Source: Pseudoflavonifractor sp. An44
Lineage (GTDB): Bacteria; Bacillota; Clostridia; Oscillospirales; Oscillospiraceae
Length of the DNA stretch: 64,000 nt
Assembly (NCBI RefSeq): GCF_002161675.1
Contig: NZ_NFIH01000003.1
Coordinates: 1-64,000, forward strand
Direction: 5' to 3'
Shown: positions 1 to 7,833 of the stretch, piece after piece
Position numbering within the stretch: position 1 is the first letter of the stretch
How the letters are laid out: the number at the start of each line of letters is the position of its first letter
The notes under the pieces: model-generated
The model's database searches: none
What the model saw: the letters and a program-made list of their open reading frames with translations, nothing else
What the model was told of the DNA's origin: nothing
Translations under genes and position numbers: made by a program

Positions 1-161
1 GCCATGGTCTGGGGGGCCATGACAGGCTGGGCCTCGGGGGTGGGCTGGGAGACCGGCTCCGGCTGGGCAGCGGTCTGGGGCGCGGCGGAGCCCATGACCC
101 GGGCCCACACCCGCTCAAAGACCTCCTGGCTCTGGGAACGGGAATTCATGATCTCATCCAT
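1..161 (-). CDS. Hypothetical protein, N-terminal part only (cut by window edge)
   Basis: The start codon is the ATG reading leftward from position 161, preceded at about 7 nt by an AGGAGGTG ribosome binding site. Fifty-three codons are visible before the window ends. The protein begins MDEIMNSRSQSQEVFERVWA, a helical-looking stretch, and from about residue 25 becomes rich in Pro, Gln and Ala. There is no signal peptide. I do not recognise the family from this fragment and assign no function. It is divergent from the suf pair, with the sufC promoter lying between the two starts. Confidence 0.6.
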   Translation of the reverse strand, partial: MDEIMNSRSQSQEVFERVWARVMGSAAPQTAAQPEPVSQPTPEAQPVMAPQTM

Positions 162-216
162 GGGAAAACACCTCCTAAATACCCCATTCTATGCCCCAAT
201 CCAGGGATTGCCACGG

Positions 217-245
217 TTGACAGATGGGTATAATCATGATATACT
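217..245 (+). promoter_or_regulatory. Sigma-A type promoter for sufCB
   Basis: A perfect -35 box TTGACA (217-222) and a -10 box TATACT (240-245) are separated by 17 bp. Transcription would start near 252, about 70 nt before sufC. Confidence 0.75.
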
Positions 246-275
246 AGCAAAACATATAAGAAAACTATGAATTAT

Positions 276-303
276 AAGCCGTCCCTCCCACGGGGGACGG
301 CTT
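276..303 (+). promoter_or_regulatory. Leader hairpin upstream of sufC
   Basis: AAGCCGTCCC and GGGACGGCTT arms form a 10-bp stem in the 5' leader of sufC, about 20 nt before the start codon. There is no following T-run, so it is not an ordinary terminator. It may protect or regulate the mRNA; that role is inference. Confidence 0.45.
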
Positions 304-322
304 CAAACGGGAGATTTGCACT

Positions 323-1060
323 ATGTTGGAACTGAAACATCTGACCTTCTCTGTGGAGGGAGAGGGCAGTCAGAAGGAGATTTTGAAGGACGTGTCCCTG
401 AACGTCCAGGACGGCACCTTCCTGGTGGTCACCGGCCCCAACGGCGGCGGCAAGACCACCCTGGCCAAGACCATCATGGGTCTCAACCAGCCCACTTCCG
501 GCCAGATCATCTGGAACGGGGAGGACATCACCCACCTGAACATCACCGAGCGGGCCCGCCGGGGCATCAGCTACGGCTTCCAGCAGCCCCCTCGCTTCAA
601 GGGCCTGCGGGTGTGGGACCTGCTGAGCCTGGCCTCGGGCAACGCCCAGCTCACCCACGCCGAGGGCTGCCAGCTGCTGACCCAGGTGGGGCTGTGCGCC
701 GCCGACTATATCGACCGGGAGGTGGACAACTCCCTGTCCGGCGGCGAGGTCAAGCGCATTGAGATCGCCACCATTCTGGCCCGGAAGTCTCCCCTGATGA
801 TCTTTGACGAGCCGGAGGCGGGCATTGACCTGTGGAGCTTTGCCAAGCTCACCGAGACCTTCCGCTATATCCACGAGAAGCGGCAGGCCACCATCATCAT
901 CATCTCCCACCAGGAGCGCATCATCAACCTGGCCGATGAGATCGTCATGATCGCTGGCGGCGAGGTGGTGGAGCGGGGGGCCAAAGAGGAGATGTTCCCC
1001 AAGATTCTGGAAAACACCCAATCCGGGTGCGCCTTTGTGAAGGGAGGAGCCCAGGCATGA
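323..1060 (+). CDS. sufC: SufC-type Fe-S cluster assembly ATPase
   Basis: A 245-residue soluble ABC ATPase of the SufC family, which drives conformational change in the SufB/SufD scaffold during Fe-S cluster assembly in the cytosol. Walker A (GPNGGGKTT) is at about residues 38-46, the ABC signature LSGGE near 138, and Walker B followed by DEPEAGIDLW near 158-170; the DEPE-A-G-D form is typical of SufC rather than of transporters. The length matches the family. The ATG at 323 follows CGGGAG. The stop overlaps the next start as ATGA, so the two are translationally coupled. No sufS, sufU or sufD is seen in the window. Confidence 0.93.
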   Translation: MLELKHLTFSVEGEGSQKEILKDVSLNVQDGTFLVVTGPNGGGKTTLAKTIMGLNQPTSGQIIWNGEDITHLNITERARRGISYGFQQPPRFKGLRVWDLLSLASGNAQLTHAEGCQLLTQVGLCAADYIDREVDNSLSGGEVKRIEIATILARKSPLMIFDEPEAGIDLWSFAKLTETFRYIHEKRQATIIIISHQERIINLADEIVMIAGGEVVERGAKEEMFPKILENTQSGCAFVKGGAQA

Positions 1061-1974
1061 ATTCCATCGACACCCATCTGCTCCGGGAGATCGCAGACCT
1101 GGAGCGTGTGCCCCAGGGGGCGTATAACATCCGCAAGAACGGCCAGTTGGAGGGGCGCAGCAACTCCGCCAACATTGTCATTGAGAGCAAGGAGGACAAG
1201 CCGGGCATCGACATCCACATCGCCCCCGGCACCGTCAACGAGTCGGTGCACATCCCCGTTATCGTCACCCAGACCGGTCTCACCGACCTGGTGTACAACG
1301 ACTTCCACATCGGCGAGAACAGCGATGTGAGCATTGTGGCTGGCTGCGGCATCCACAACTCCGGCTGTGAGACCGCCCAGCACGACGGCGTCCACACCTT
1401 CTACGTGGGCAAGAATGCCAAGGTGCGCTATGTGGAGAAGCACTACGGCGAGGGCGAGGGCACCGGAAAGCGCATTCTCAACCCCCACACCATCATCTAT
1501 CTGGAGGAGGGCGCCTCCATCCAGCTGGAGACGGTGCAGATTCGGGGCGTGGACTCCACTCGCCGTTACACCAAGGTGGAGATGGAGGCCAATGCCGAGG
1601 CAGTGGTCACCGAGCGTCTGCTCACCCACGGCGACCAGTTTGCCGAGAGCAAAATGGAGGTCATCATGAAGGGGGAGGGGGCCCGCACCCAGGTGATCTC
1701 CCGGTCTGTGGCCCAGGACAACTCGGTACAGGTGTTCTATCCCCAGGTGCAGGGGGATGCCCCCTGCTTCGGCCACGTCCAGTGCGACTCCATCATCATG
1801 GACCACGCCAAGGTCAGCTCCATCCCTGCCATTGTGGCGGGCCACACCGACGCCCAGCTCATCCACGAGGCGGCCATCGGCAAGATTGCCGGAGATCAGC
1901 TGTTGAAGCTCATGACGCTGGGTCTCACCGAGGAGGAGGCCGAGCAGAAGATTCTGGACGGATTCCTGCGGTAA
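1057..1974 (+). CDS. sufB: SufB/SufD family Fe-S scaffold protein
   Basis: A 305-residue protein of the SufB/SufD beta-helix family, the partner of the SufC ATPase. The C-terminal block around SSIPAIVAGHTDAQLIHEAA is the conserved family core, followed by the usual helical tail ending LDGFLR. It is shorter than the classic approximately 470-residue SufB, so it resembles the reduced SufB of two-gene suf systems in anaerobes. An in-frame GTG at 1027 is possible, but the ATG at 1057 has a GGGAGGAG site at proper spacing and overlaps the sufC stop by four bases. A strong terminator follows. Confidence 0.9.
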   Translation: MNSIDTHLLREIADLERVPQGAYNIRKNGQLEGRSNSANIVIESKEDKPGIDIHIAPGTVNESVHIPVIVTQTGLTDLVYNDFHIGENSDVSIVAGCGIHNSGCETAQHDGVHTFYVGKNAKVRYVEKHYGEGEGTGKRILNPHTIIYLEEGASIQLETVQIRGVDSTRRYTKVEMEANAEAVVTERLLTHGDQFAESKMEVIMKGEGARTQVISRSVAQDNSVQVFYPQVQGDAPCFGHVQCDSIIMDHAKVSSIPAIVAGHTDAQLIHEAAIGKIAGDQLLKLMTLGLTEEEAEQKILDGFLR

Positions 1975-1994
1975 TACAATTACACATAAATAAG

Positions 1995-2043
1995 AAAAAC
2001 ACCGTTGTGAAGGAGAAGTTTCCTTTACAACGGTGTTTTTTTG
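1995..2043 (+). terminator. Intrinsic terminator after sufCB
   Basis: A long stem with ACACCGTTGT and ACAACGGTGT at its core is followed by an uninterrupted T-run of about seven bases. Confidence 0.85.
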
Positions 2044-2063
2044 TGCTTGATGGGAATTGCGAA

Positions 2064-2118
2064 AAGCCTCCCTTGTGTAAAGGGAGGTGGCCCGGCGTAA
2101 GCCGGGTCGGAGGGATTG
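2064..2118 (+). repeat. Short REP-like element with two hairpins
   Basis: Two adjacent small hairpins (CCTCCCTT/AAGGGAGG and GCCCGGC/GCCGGGT) are followed by CGGAGGGATTG. The layout is like the short intergenic repeats common in gut Clostridia, from memory of such genomes. It abuts the broken end of the ABC gene that follows. Confidence 0.55.
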
Positions 2119-2130
2119 ATCGGTCAACCC

Positions 2131-2724
2131 CTCATCAACCGCTTTTATGACATTGCCGACGGCAAGATTCGCTACGACGGCATCAACATCAACAAGATCA
2201 AGAAGGCGGACCTGCGCCGCTCCCTGGGCATTGTGCTTCAGGACACCCACCTGTTTACCGGCACCGTCATGGACAACATCCGTTACGGCAACATGGAGGC
2301 CAGCGACGAGGAGTGCATGGCCGCCGCCCGGCTGGCCAACGCCGACGGCTTCATCCGCCGTCTGCCCGACGGGTATGACACCATGCTCACCGGAGACGGG
2401 GCCAACCTGAGCCAGGGTCAGCGGCAGCTGCTGGCCATCGCCCGGGCCGCCGTGGCCGATCCGCCCGTGCTCATTCTGGACGAGGCCACCTCTTCCATCG
2501 ATACCCGTACCGAGCGGCTGGTGCAAGACGGCATGGACGCTCTGATGACCGGGCGCACCACCTTTGTCATCGCCCACCGGCTGTCCACCGTGCGCAACGC
2601 CGACTGCATCATGGTTATGGAGCAGGGCCGCATCATCGAGCGGGGCACCCATGACGAGCTCATCGAGAAGAAGGGCAAGTATTATCAGCTGTATACCGGA
2701 AATCTGGCAGAAGAGTCTGCCTGA
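2131..2724 (+). pseudogene. ABC exporter, C-terminal nucleotide-binding fragment
   Basis: About 198 codons match the distal part of an MsbA/multidrug-type ABC exporter. The reading begins at LINRFYDIADG, which normally lies just after Walker A. The Q-loop (LQDTHLFTGT), signature (LSQGQRQLLAIARA), Walker B (LILDEATSSID) and H-loop (IAHRLSTV) are intact. The whole membrane domain and the P-loop are missing, so the product could not bind ATP normally. The reading frame can be opened from a TTG at 2116, but that lies in the preceding repeat and has no ribosome binding site. I read this as a 5'-deleted gene whose left junction is the REP-like element at 2064-2118. Confidence 0.85.
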
Positions 2725-2779
2725 TTCTCAGGGCTTCGCTGTGACAGAGGGATTGTCCTTCTCCGATTTTCTTGGCAGA

Positions 2780-3323
2780 AACCAGTGTCCCCGCCGGGGA
2801 CGCTCCGCTGGGCCCGATTTCTCGCCGATGAGAAATCGGGGAAAGAATCGCCAAAGGCGGGGCCTTCCCCCGCCTTGTGGAATCCACCCCGCGGTACTGG
2901 GAGCCCCTGCGTCCTCCTTGTTTCGGCCCTTGGCATGATAGGGTCACATAGATGGCGTGGAAATTCCACAGAAAGCACCGACTTCTCTGACAAATACTAC
3001 TTCTACTGCCAGGGCCTCACCCTGGTGCACCGCTGTTCCCAGCTGTCGGTGGCCTGGCTCCCGGCGGCGGGAACGCCGCTTGGCCAGGGTAGGCCCGGAC
3101 CTGGAAACTGCCCAGCCATAGGGCCAGCTGCAAAGGTGGCTGGGTGTAGTGGCAGTGACAGGGGCCACAGCAAGGGTGACGGGCCGAACACCAGCTTGAC
3201 GCAGTTCCAACCTCGTACCCCAGGGAGGTCCTTAGGGGGGAACGCCCTAAGCGGGTTTTGGTTTCTTTTGCCCGCTCAAAAGAAACCCCCAGCGGGAAGC
3301 GTCCCCACCAGGCTGGAAGCCGG
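2780..3323. repeat. Repeat family A, long copy 1 (structured, ~540 bp)
   Basis: This fills most of the 700-bp gap between the ABC fragment and the terminator at 3381. It aligns over nearly its whole length with 39301-39843, and its two ends align with 53655-53794. The ends (GGGGACGCTCCGCTGGG near 2797-2813 and CCCAGCGGGAAGCGTCCCC near 3288-3306) pair with each other. Inside lie a perfect hairpin CCCGATTTCTC/GAGAAATCGGG, the hairpin GGTTTCTTTT/AAAAGAAACC, and several G+C-rich stems. Open frames inside do not keep a common frame between copies, so it looks non-coding. It is either a structured RNA gene or a MITE-like mobile element. Confidence 0.75.
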
Positions 3324-3380
3324 TACAAGACAAAAAAGAAAGAACAAGTTCGTCAAGGCGGGACATATAAGAAATGCAAA

Positions 3381-3416
3381 AACGTGGGAGCACCCAGGGT
3401 ACTCCCACGTTTTTTG
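3381..3416 (-). terminator. Bidirectional terminator after rqcP
   Basis: AACGTGGGAG and CTCCCACGTT arms form a stem, with T-runs on both strands. It ends the minus-strand operon that closes with rqcP. Confidence 0.8.
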
Positions 3417-3420
3417 CCTT

Positions 3421-3660
3421 TTATAGTTGTTGATACATGGCGCTGGCATCCGCCTTGCCCACAATGTCGGCGGTGGACAGCACTTCCACCCGGATGGCCT
3501 TCTCGCCGAATTTCATCTCCAGAATGTCCCCCACCTTCACCTCGTAGGAGGCCTTTACCACCCGGCCCCCCACGGTGATGCGGCCGTTGTCACAGGCCTC
3601 ATTGGCCACGGTGCGCCGCTTGATGAGCCGGGACACCTTCAACCACTTGTCAAGTCTCAT
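3421..3660 (-). CDS. rqcP: S4-domain RNA-binding protein RqcP (YabO)
   Basis: A 79-residue protein made almost entirely of one S4 RNA-binding domain (MRLDKWLKVSRLIKRRT at the N terminus, then ACDNGRITVGGRVVKASYEV). In Bacillus subtilis the equivalent YabO/RqcP works with RqcH in ribosome quality control, stabilising P-site tRNA on the stalled 50S subunit during poly-Ala tailing. The length and the start at 3660, preceded by an AGGAGG-like site, fit the family. It is the last gene of a minus operon (flippase, MazG, HU, RqcP), the same neighbourhood as yabM-yabN-yabO in Bacillus, which supports the call over Hsp15/HslR. Confidence 0.87.
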   Translation of the reverse strand: MRLDKWLKVSRLIKRRTVANEACDNGRITVGGRVVKASYEVKVGDILEMKFGEKAIRVEVLSTADIVGKADASAMYQQL

Positions 3661-3682
3661 AGAAATCCTCCTATGTTTCTCC

Positions 3683-3958
3683 TTATGCTCCGATGCTGTC
3701 CTTCAGCGCCTTGCCGGGCTTGAACACAGGGGTCTTGGATGCGGGGATGTTGATCTGCTCCTTGGTGTGGGGGTTGCGGCCAATGCGGGCGGCACGGCTC
3801 TTCACCTCAAAGGAGCCAAACCCCACCAGCTGCACCTTCTCCTCCTGGGCCAGGGCCTGGGTAATGGCCTCCAGGGCGGCGTTGAGGGCGGCCTCGGTGT
3901 CCTTCTTGGACAGCCCAGCCTTTTCAGCGGCGGCGTTGATGAGATCAGCTTTGTTCAT
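3683..3958 (-). CDS. hup: HU family DNA-binding protein
   Basis: A 91-residue histone-like protein of usual length. The N terminus (MNKADLINAAAEKAGLSKKD) forms the dimerisation helices, and the beta-arm region has GRNPHTKEQINIPAS followed by KTPVFKPGKALKD, the standard HU signature including the arm-tip proline that intercalates DNA. It should compact the nucleoid and bend DNA. It lies between mazG and rqcP with gaps of about 20-30 bp, consistent with one transcript. A good AGGAGG site precedes the ATG. Confidence 0.95.
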   Translation of the reverse strand: MNKADLINAAAEKAGLSKKDTEAALNAALEAITQALAQEEKVQLVGFGSFEVKSRAARIGRNPHTKEQINIPASKTPVFKPGKALKDSIGA

Positions 3959-3988
3959 GGTCGTTTGTTCCTCCTAATGGTCTACAAT

Positions 3989-4780
3989 TCAAGGCTGGTG
4001 CTTGATGGCGTTCCAGATGTCGTCCAGCTCGGTGAGGCTCATGTTCTCCATCTGCTTGCCCTGGGCGGTGACCGCCTCCTCCACCCGGCGGAACCGGGCG
4101 GCAAATTTGTCACAGGCGGCCTGGAGGGCGTCCTCCGGGTCCACCTTCAAAAAGCGGGCCACATTCACCGCGGCAAAGAGCAGGTCCCCCAGCTCCTCGG
4201 CGGGGTCTCCGTGGCCGGCGATGGCCTCTTTCACCTCGTCCAGTTCCTCGGAGAGCTTGTCCACCGCGCCGTCCACGCTGTCCCAGTCAAAGCCCACCTT
4301 GGCGGCCTTCTTCTGCACCTTCTCCGCCCGCCACAGAGCGGGCAGGGAGCGGGCCACGGCGTCTACGGCGTCGGCCTGGGTGGCCTGGCCCTTCTCCTTC
4401 TTCTTCAGCTCCTCCCAGTTGGCCAAAATCTCCCCGGTGGAGGAGACGGTCACATCCCCAAACACGTGGGGGTGGCGGAAGATGAGCTTCTGGCACACGC
4501 CGTTGGCCACGTCGTCCAGGTTGAAGCGGCCCTCCTCCTCCTCAATGGAGGTGTGGAACACCACCTGGAGCAGCACGTCACCCAGCTCCTCCTGGAGGTG
4601 CTCGGTGGACTGCTGGTCAATGGCCTCGGCCACCTCGTAGGCCTCCTCCAGGAAGTTGCGTCGGATGGACTCATGGGTCTGCTGGGCGTCCCACTGGCAG
4701 CCGCCGGGAGCCCGCAGCACTTTTACAATGTCAACGAGATCTTGGACGTTGTACTTGTCCTTGAGAGAAAAATCTACCAT
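3989..4780 (-). CDS. mazG: MazG nucleoside triphosphate pyrophosphohydrolase
   Basis: A 263-residue protein with two MazG domains. The first has EEAYEVAEAI and EELGDVLLQVVFH at about residues 45-76; the second has EELDEVKEAI and AEELGDLLFAAVN at about 178-208. These acidic residues bind Mg2+ for hydrolysis of (d)NTPs to monophosphates, a house-cleaning activity. Bacillus YabN carries an extra N-terminal methylase-like domain that is absent here, so the length matches the E. coli type. It sits between the flippase and hup in the conserved yab-like order. Confidence 0.92.
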   Translation of the reverse strand: MVDFSLKDKYNVQDLVDIVKVLRAPGGCQWDAQQTHESIRRNFLEEAYEVAEAIDQQSTEHLQEELGDVLLQVVFHTSIEEEEGRFNLDDVANGVCQKLIFRHPHVFGDVTVSSTGEILANWEELKKKEKGQATQADAVDAVARSLPALWRAEKVQKKAAKVGFDWDSVDGAVDKLSEELDEVKEAIAGHGDPAEELGDLLFAAVNVARFLKVDPEDALQAACDKFAARFRRVEEAVTAQGKQMENMSLTELDDIWNAIKHQP

Positions 4781-4835
4781 ACTATCACCTACAATGCAAG
4801 GATTATTTCAAAATGGAACCTTTTTGCCGGGGAAG

Positions 4836-6491
4836 TTATTCGGCGGGAGTGATGCGCAGCAGGCGGCCAATCTTGTCGCCCTTGGGCATAAACTTCAAGT
4901 CCTGGGGAGAGATGGCCCGGAGCAGCACCACCAGAGCCAGGTACACCAGGCCGCCCACACCCACGGAGAAGAGGGTGCAAATGGCGTTGCCCGAGTTGCT
5001 CAGGGTTTTGGCGGCGGTCTGGAAGGCGGACATGCCACCCAGGACGGAGGAGGACAGGCCATAGCAGGCCCACACCGCCAGACCCATGACGACCGCAGAT
5101 ACCAGAGGCTTGGCAAAGGCCCGGAAGAGGCTCAGGGAGCGGGGGAGGGTGCGCTTGATGATGATGAGGTCCAGCACGGCGATGATGGCAAAGCACACCA
5201 GGGTGCTCACCGGAGCGCCGTGGATGTTGATGTTCTTGTTGCCCACCAGAATGTAGTTGATGGGCAGCTTGAACAGGCACCCGATGACGGTGGTGACCAT
5301 GGGAATGGTCACCAGGCGGTGGGCCTGCATGATGGCGTTGCACACCAGCATGAAGCAGACAAAGATGACGGCGATGCCCAGCACGGACAGCATCCAACCG
5401 CCCAGTTCCACGTCGGTGGTGGGGTAGAGCAGCCGCATGATGGGCTCACTGAGCACGCACAGACCCACGCCAGCGGGAATGGCCAGCAGGGCGGTGGTGC
5501 GCAGGGCGGTTTCGCTGATCTGGGCCCCCAGCTTCCGGTTCTTCACCGCCTGAGCCGCCGACACCGCGGGGATGATGGAGGCGGTGAGGGGCACCATGAA
5601 GGAGGAGGGCAGGTTGTACAGGGTGGCCGCCTGGTCAAACACGCCCTTGAGGGAGCGGGCCTCCAGCTCGGTAAAACCGGCTCCGTCCTGGAGCCGCCCA
5701 TAGATCATACTGGTGTCAATGAGGTTCACCAGACCAATCACCGAGGAGCCCAAGGTGATGGGAATGGCCAGCTGGAGCAGGGTGCGGAAAATTTTCTTGG
5801 AGGACTCCGGTTTGTCCTGCCCCACCGGGGTGCTCCCATGGTGGGAGCGGAAGCAGAAGGCGGTGTACAGCATGCCCAGGGCGCAGCCCACGGACACGCC
5901 GAAGATGGCGCCAGCGGCGGCCACGGACTCGTTATCCGAGGACTTGAGCAGAAAATAGGCCAAAGTCAGGCCAATAACCAGCTTGCTCAGGGCCTCGATG
6001 ATCTGGGACACCGCCGTGGGAGTCATGATGGAGTGGCCCTGGAAGTAGCCCCGCATGGCAGACAGGGGGCACAGGAAGAAGATGGCGGGGGCCAGAGCCC
6101 GGATGGAGTACCAGCTCCGGGAGTTGTTCATCAGGTTTGCCAGCTGCTGGGGGAAGAAGAACATGAGGCAGAAGCTGATGGTGCCCAGGGCCAGGAAGGT
6201 GAGGAAGGCCACCCGGAAGGTCTTTTGCACCTGGTTGTGACGGCCCAGAGCGTGGGCCTCCGAGATCATCTTGGACAGGGCCACCGGCAGACCGCCGGTG
6301 GACACGGTGATGAGCAGGGAGTAGATGTAGTAGGCGGTGTTGAAGTCGGAGAACCCCGCCTCCCCCAGGATGTTGCCCAGGGGAATCTTGTACAGCGCTC
6401 CAATGAGCTTGACAATGACAATACCGGCGGCCAGAATGGCGGCGCCGCCAAAGAAGGTATTATTTTTGTTTTTGGAAGTGGGATTTGACAT
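4836..6491 (-). CDS. Polysaccharide/lipid flippase of the SpoVB-MurJ (MVF) family
   Basis: A 551-residue integral membrane protein with about 14 hydrophobic segments. The first follows a short polar N terminus (MSNPTSKNKNNTF). The pattern fits the MVF/MATE-like superfamily used for lipid II or polyprenyl-linked sugar export; Bacillus relatives are YabM, SpoVB and YtgP. The position immediately upstream of mazG, hup and rqcP matches yabM. Whether the physiological substrate is lipid II (MurJ role), cortex precursor (SpoVB role) or another polymer cannot be told from sequence, so no symbol is given. Confidence 0.88.
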   Translation of the reverse strand: MSNPTSKNKNNTFFGGAAILAAGIVIVKLIGALYKIPLGNILGEAGFSDFNTAYYIYSLLITVSTGGLPVALSKMISEAHALGRHNQVQKTFRVAFLTFLALGTISFCLMFFFPQQLANLMNNSRSWYSIRALAPAIFFLCPLSAMRGYFQGHSIMTPTAVSQIIEALSKLVIGLTLAYFLLKSSDNESVAAAGAIFGVSVGCALGMLYTAFCFRSHHGSTPVGQDKPESSKKIFRTLLQLAIPITLGSSVIGLVNLIDTSMIYGRLQDGAGFTELEARSLKGVFDQAATLYNLPSSFMVPLTASIIPAVSAAQAVKNRKLGAQISETALRTTALLAIPAGVGLCVLSEPIMRLLYPTTDVELGGWMLSVLGIAVIFVCFMLVCNAIMQAHRLVTIPMVTTVIGCLFKLPINYILVGNKNINIHGAPVSTLVCFAIIAVLDLIIIKRTLPRSLSLFRAFAKPLVSAVVMGLAVWACYGLSSSVLGGMSAFQTAAKTLSNSGNAICTLFSVGVGGLVYLALVVLLRAISPQDLKFMPKGDKIGRLLRITPAE

Positions 6492-6521
6492 GATCTCAAC
6501 CTTTCACCAAGAAGTCCAGGG

Positions 6522-7823
6522 TCAGTGGAAGAGGAGAGGGAGGGCATAGTCCCGGACCTCGGCCTGAATCCGCTCCACATCCAGCGTGTGGAAGGTACCG
6601 TTTTCATATATGATGTTGCCCCGGGCCATATTCATCACCACATTGGAGCCGTGGGCGGCAAACACCAGGTTTTCCACCACGTCATGGCAGGGGGTGAGGT
6701 TGGGGACGGTGAAGTCCAGCAGGATGAGGTCCGCCACCTTGCCCACGGCAATCTGGCCCGTGGGACGGCCCAGCGCTCGGGCACCTGCCACCGTGGCCAT
6801 CTCCAGAGCCTGCCGGGGTGTGACCACCCCGGGGGTGCAGCGCACCCCGCTGGGCAGCAGCGCCGCCAGCTTTAGATCGGCAAACAGGTCGGCGCTGTTG
6901 TGGGAGGACATGCCGTCGGTGCCCAGGGCCACATTCACCCCGGCCTGGAGCATGTCGGGGATGGGGGCGATGCCCGAACCCAGCTTCAAGTTGGAGTAGG
7001 GATTGTGGACGCAGGACACCCCTTTTTCCGCCATAATGGCCCAGTCCTCCGGGGTGGTGTACACACAGTGGGCGGCAATGCCGCCGTTGTCCCACACCCC
7101 GTACTGGTTCAGCGTCTGGATGGGGGTGAGGCCGTGGCGGTCCAGGCTGGCCTGGTGCTCGCTCTTGGTCTCCGACACATGCACGTGCATCCGCTGGTTG
7201 TGGTCGTGGGCGAACTGGGCCATCCACTGCCACAGGGGGGCGGAGGAGGTGTACTCTCCGTGGATGGAGGCGTCTATAAGAATTTGCCCGTCTCCCGCCC
7301 CGTGGAACTCCTCGGTGAGGGCCCGCTGAGCCACGCAGTCCCCGCAGGTGTCGGGGTGAAAGTCGGCCGGGTCGCCAAAATACACTCCGCCACAGGACAG
7401 GTTGGCGCTGATGCCGGACTTCAAAATCTCATGGGCGATGGTGGAGGTGAACATGTACATATCCGCCACGCAGGTGACGCCGGAGGCGATCATCTCCGCC
7501 AGGCCCAGCCCCGCCCCGGCCTGCACCGCCCGGGAATCCAGCTTGCCCTCGGCGGGGAAGATGTAGTCGTGGAGCCAGGTCTGCAAGTCGCAGCCTCCGC
7601 CATACCCCCGCATGAGGGTCATGGGCAGGTGGGTGTGGGCGTTAATGAGGCCGGGCATCATCACCTTGCCCGAGCAGTCCACCACCCGGTCAACGTCGCC
7701 CTGGGGGCGGTCCGTGCCCACATAGGTGATGGAGGTGCCCTCCACCTGGACATAGCCATTTTTCAGAATGGTCCCCGCCTCGTCCATGAGGACGGCGGTG
7801 ACGTTGGTAAATAGTACGGACAT
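6522..7823 (-). CDS. mtaD: Amidohydrolase, 5-methylthioadenosine/S-adenosylhomocysteine deaminase type
   Basis: A 433-residue metal-dependent amidohydrolase of the MtaD/TrzN family. It should deaminate MTA, SAH or adenosine to the inosine analogue. Metal ligands are visible as HTHLPM near residue 64, HVHVSETKSEH mid-protein, the AHCVY histidine, and GTDGMSSHNS, which carries the catalytic Asp. The start at 7823 has a GGAGGAACC site; an upstream start at 7871 would run into the neighbouring gene and lacks a site. The gene follows a purine nucleoside phosphorylase by 10 bp, so deamination followed by phosphorolysis is a sensible purine or MTA salvage pair. Confidence 0.87.
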   Translation of the reverse strand: MSVLFTNVTAVLMDEAGTILKNGYVQVEGTSITYVGTDRPQGDVDRVVDCSGKVMMPGLINAHTHLPMTLMRGYGGGCDLQTWLHDYIFPAEGKLDSRAVQAGAGLGLAEMIASGVTCVADMYMFTSTIAHEILKSGISANLSCGGVYFGDPADFHPDTCGDCVAQRALTEEFHGAGDGQILIDASIHGEYTSSAPLWQWMAQFAHDHNQRMHVHVSETKSEHQASLDRHGLTPIQTLNQYGVWDNGGIAAHCVYTTPEDWAIMAEKGVSCVHNPYSNLKLGSGIAPIPDMLQAGVNVALGTDGMSSHNSADLFADLKLAALLPSGVRCTPGVVTPRQALEMATVAGARALGRPTGQIAVGKVADLILLDFTVPNLTPCHDVVENLVFAAHGSNVVMNMARGNIIYENGTFHTLDVERIQAEVRDYALPLLFH

Positions 7824-7833
7824 AGGTTCCTCC

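Noticed and set aside
4-270. Plus-strand open frame at the left edge
   Set aside because: The minus strand has a good AGGAGGTG site and start at 161, and the plus frame runs across the sufC promoter.
2780-3323. Assigning family A to a known large RNA such as OLE, HEARO/omega RNA or RNase P
   Set aside because: The characteristic conserved sequences I know for those RNAs are not recognisable, and no associated HNH/IscB-like gene is present; left unassigned.
2785-3426. Open frame of about 210 codons within repeat A copy 1
   Set aside because: The matching frame is not kept in copy 2, it has no ribosome binding site, and it crosses a terminator.
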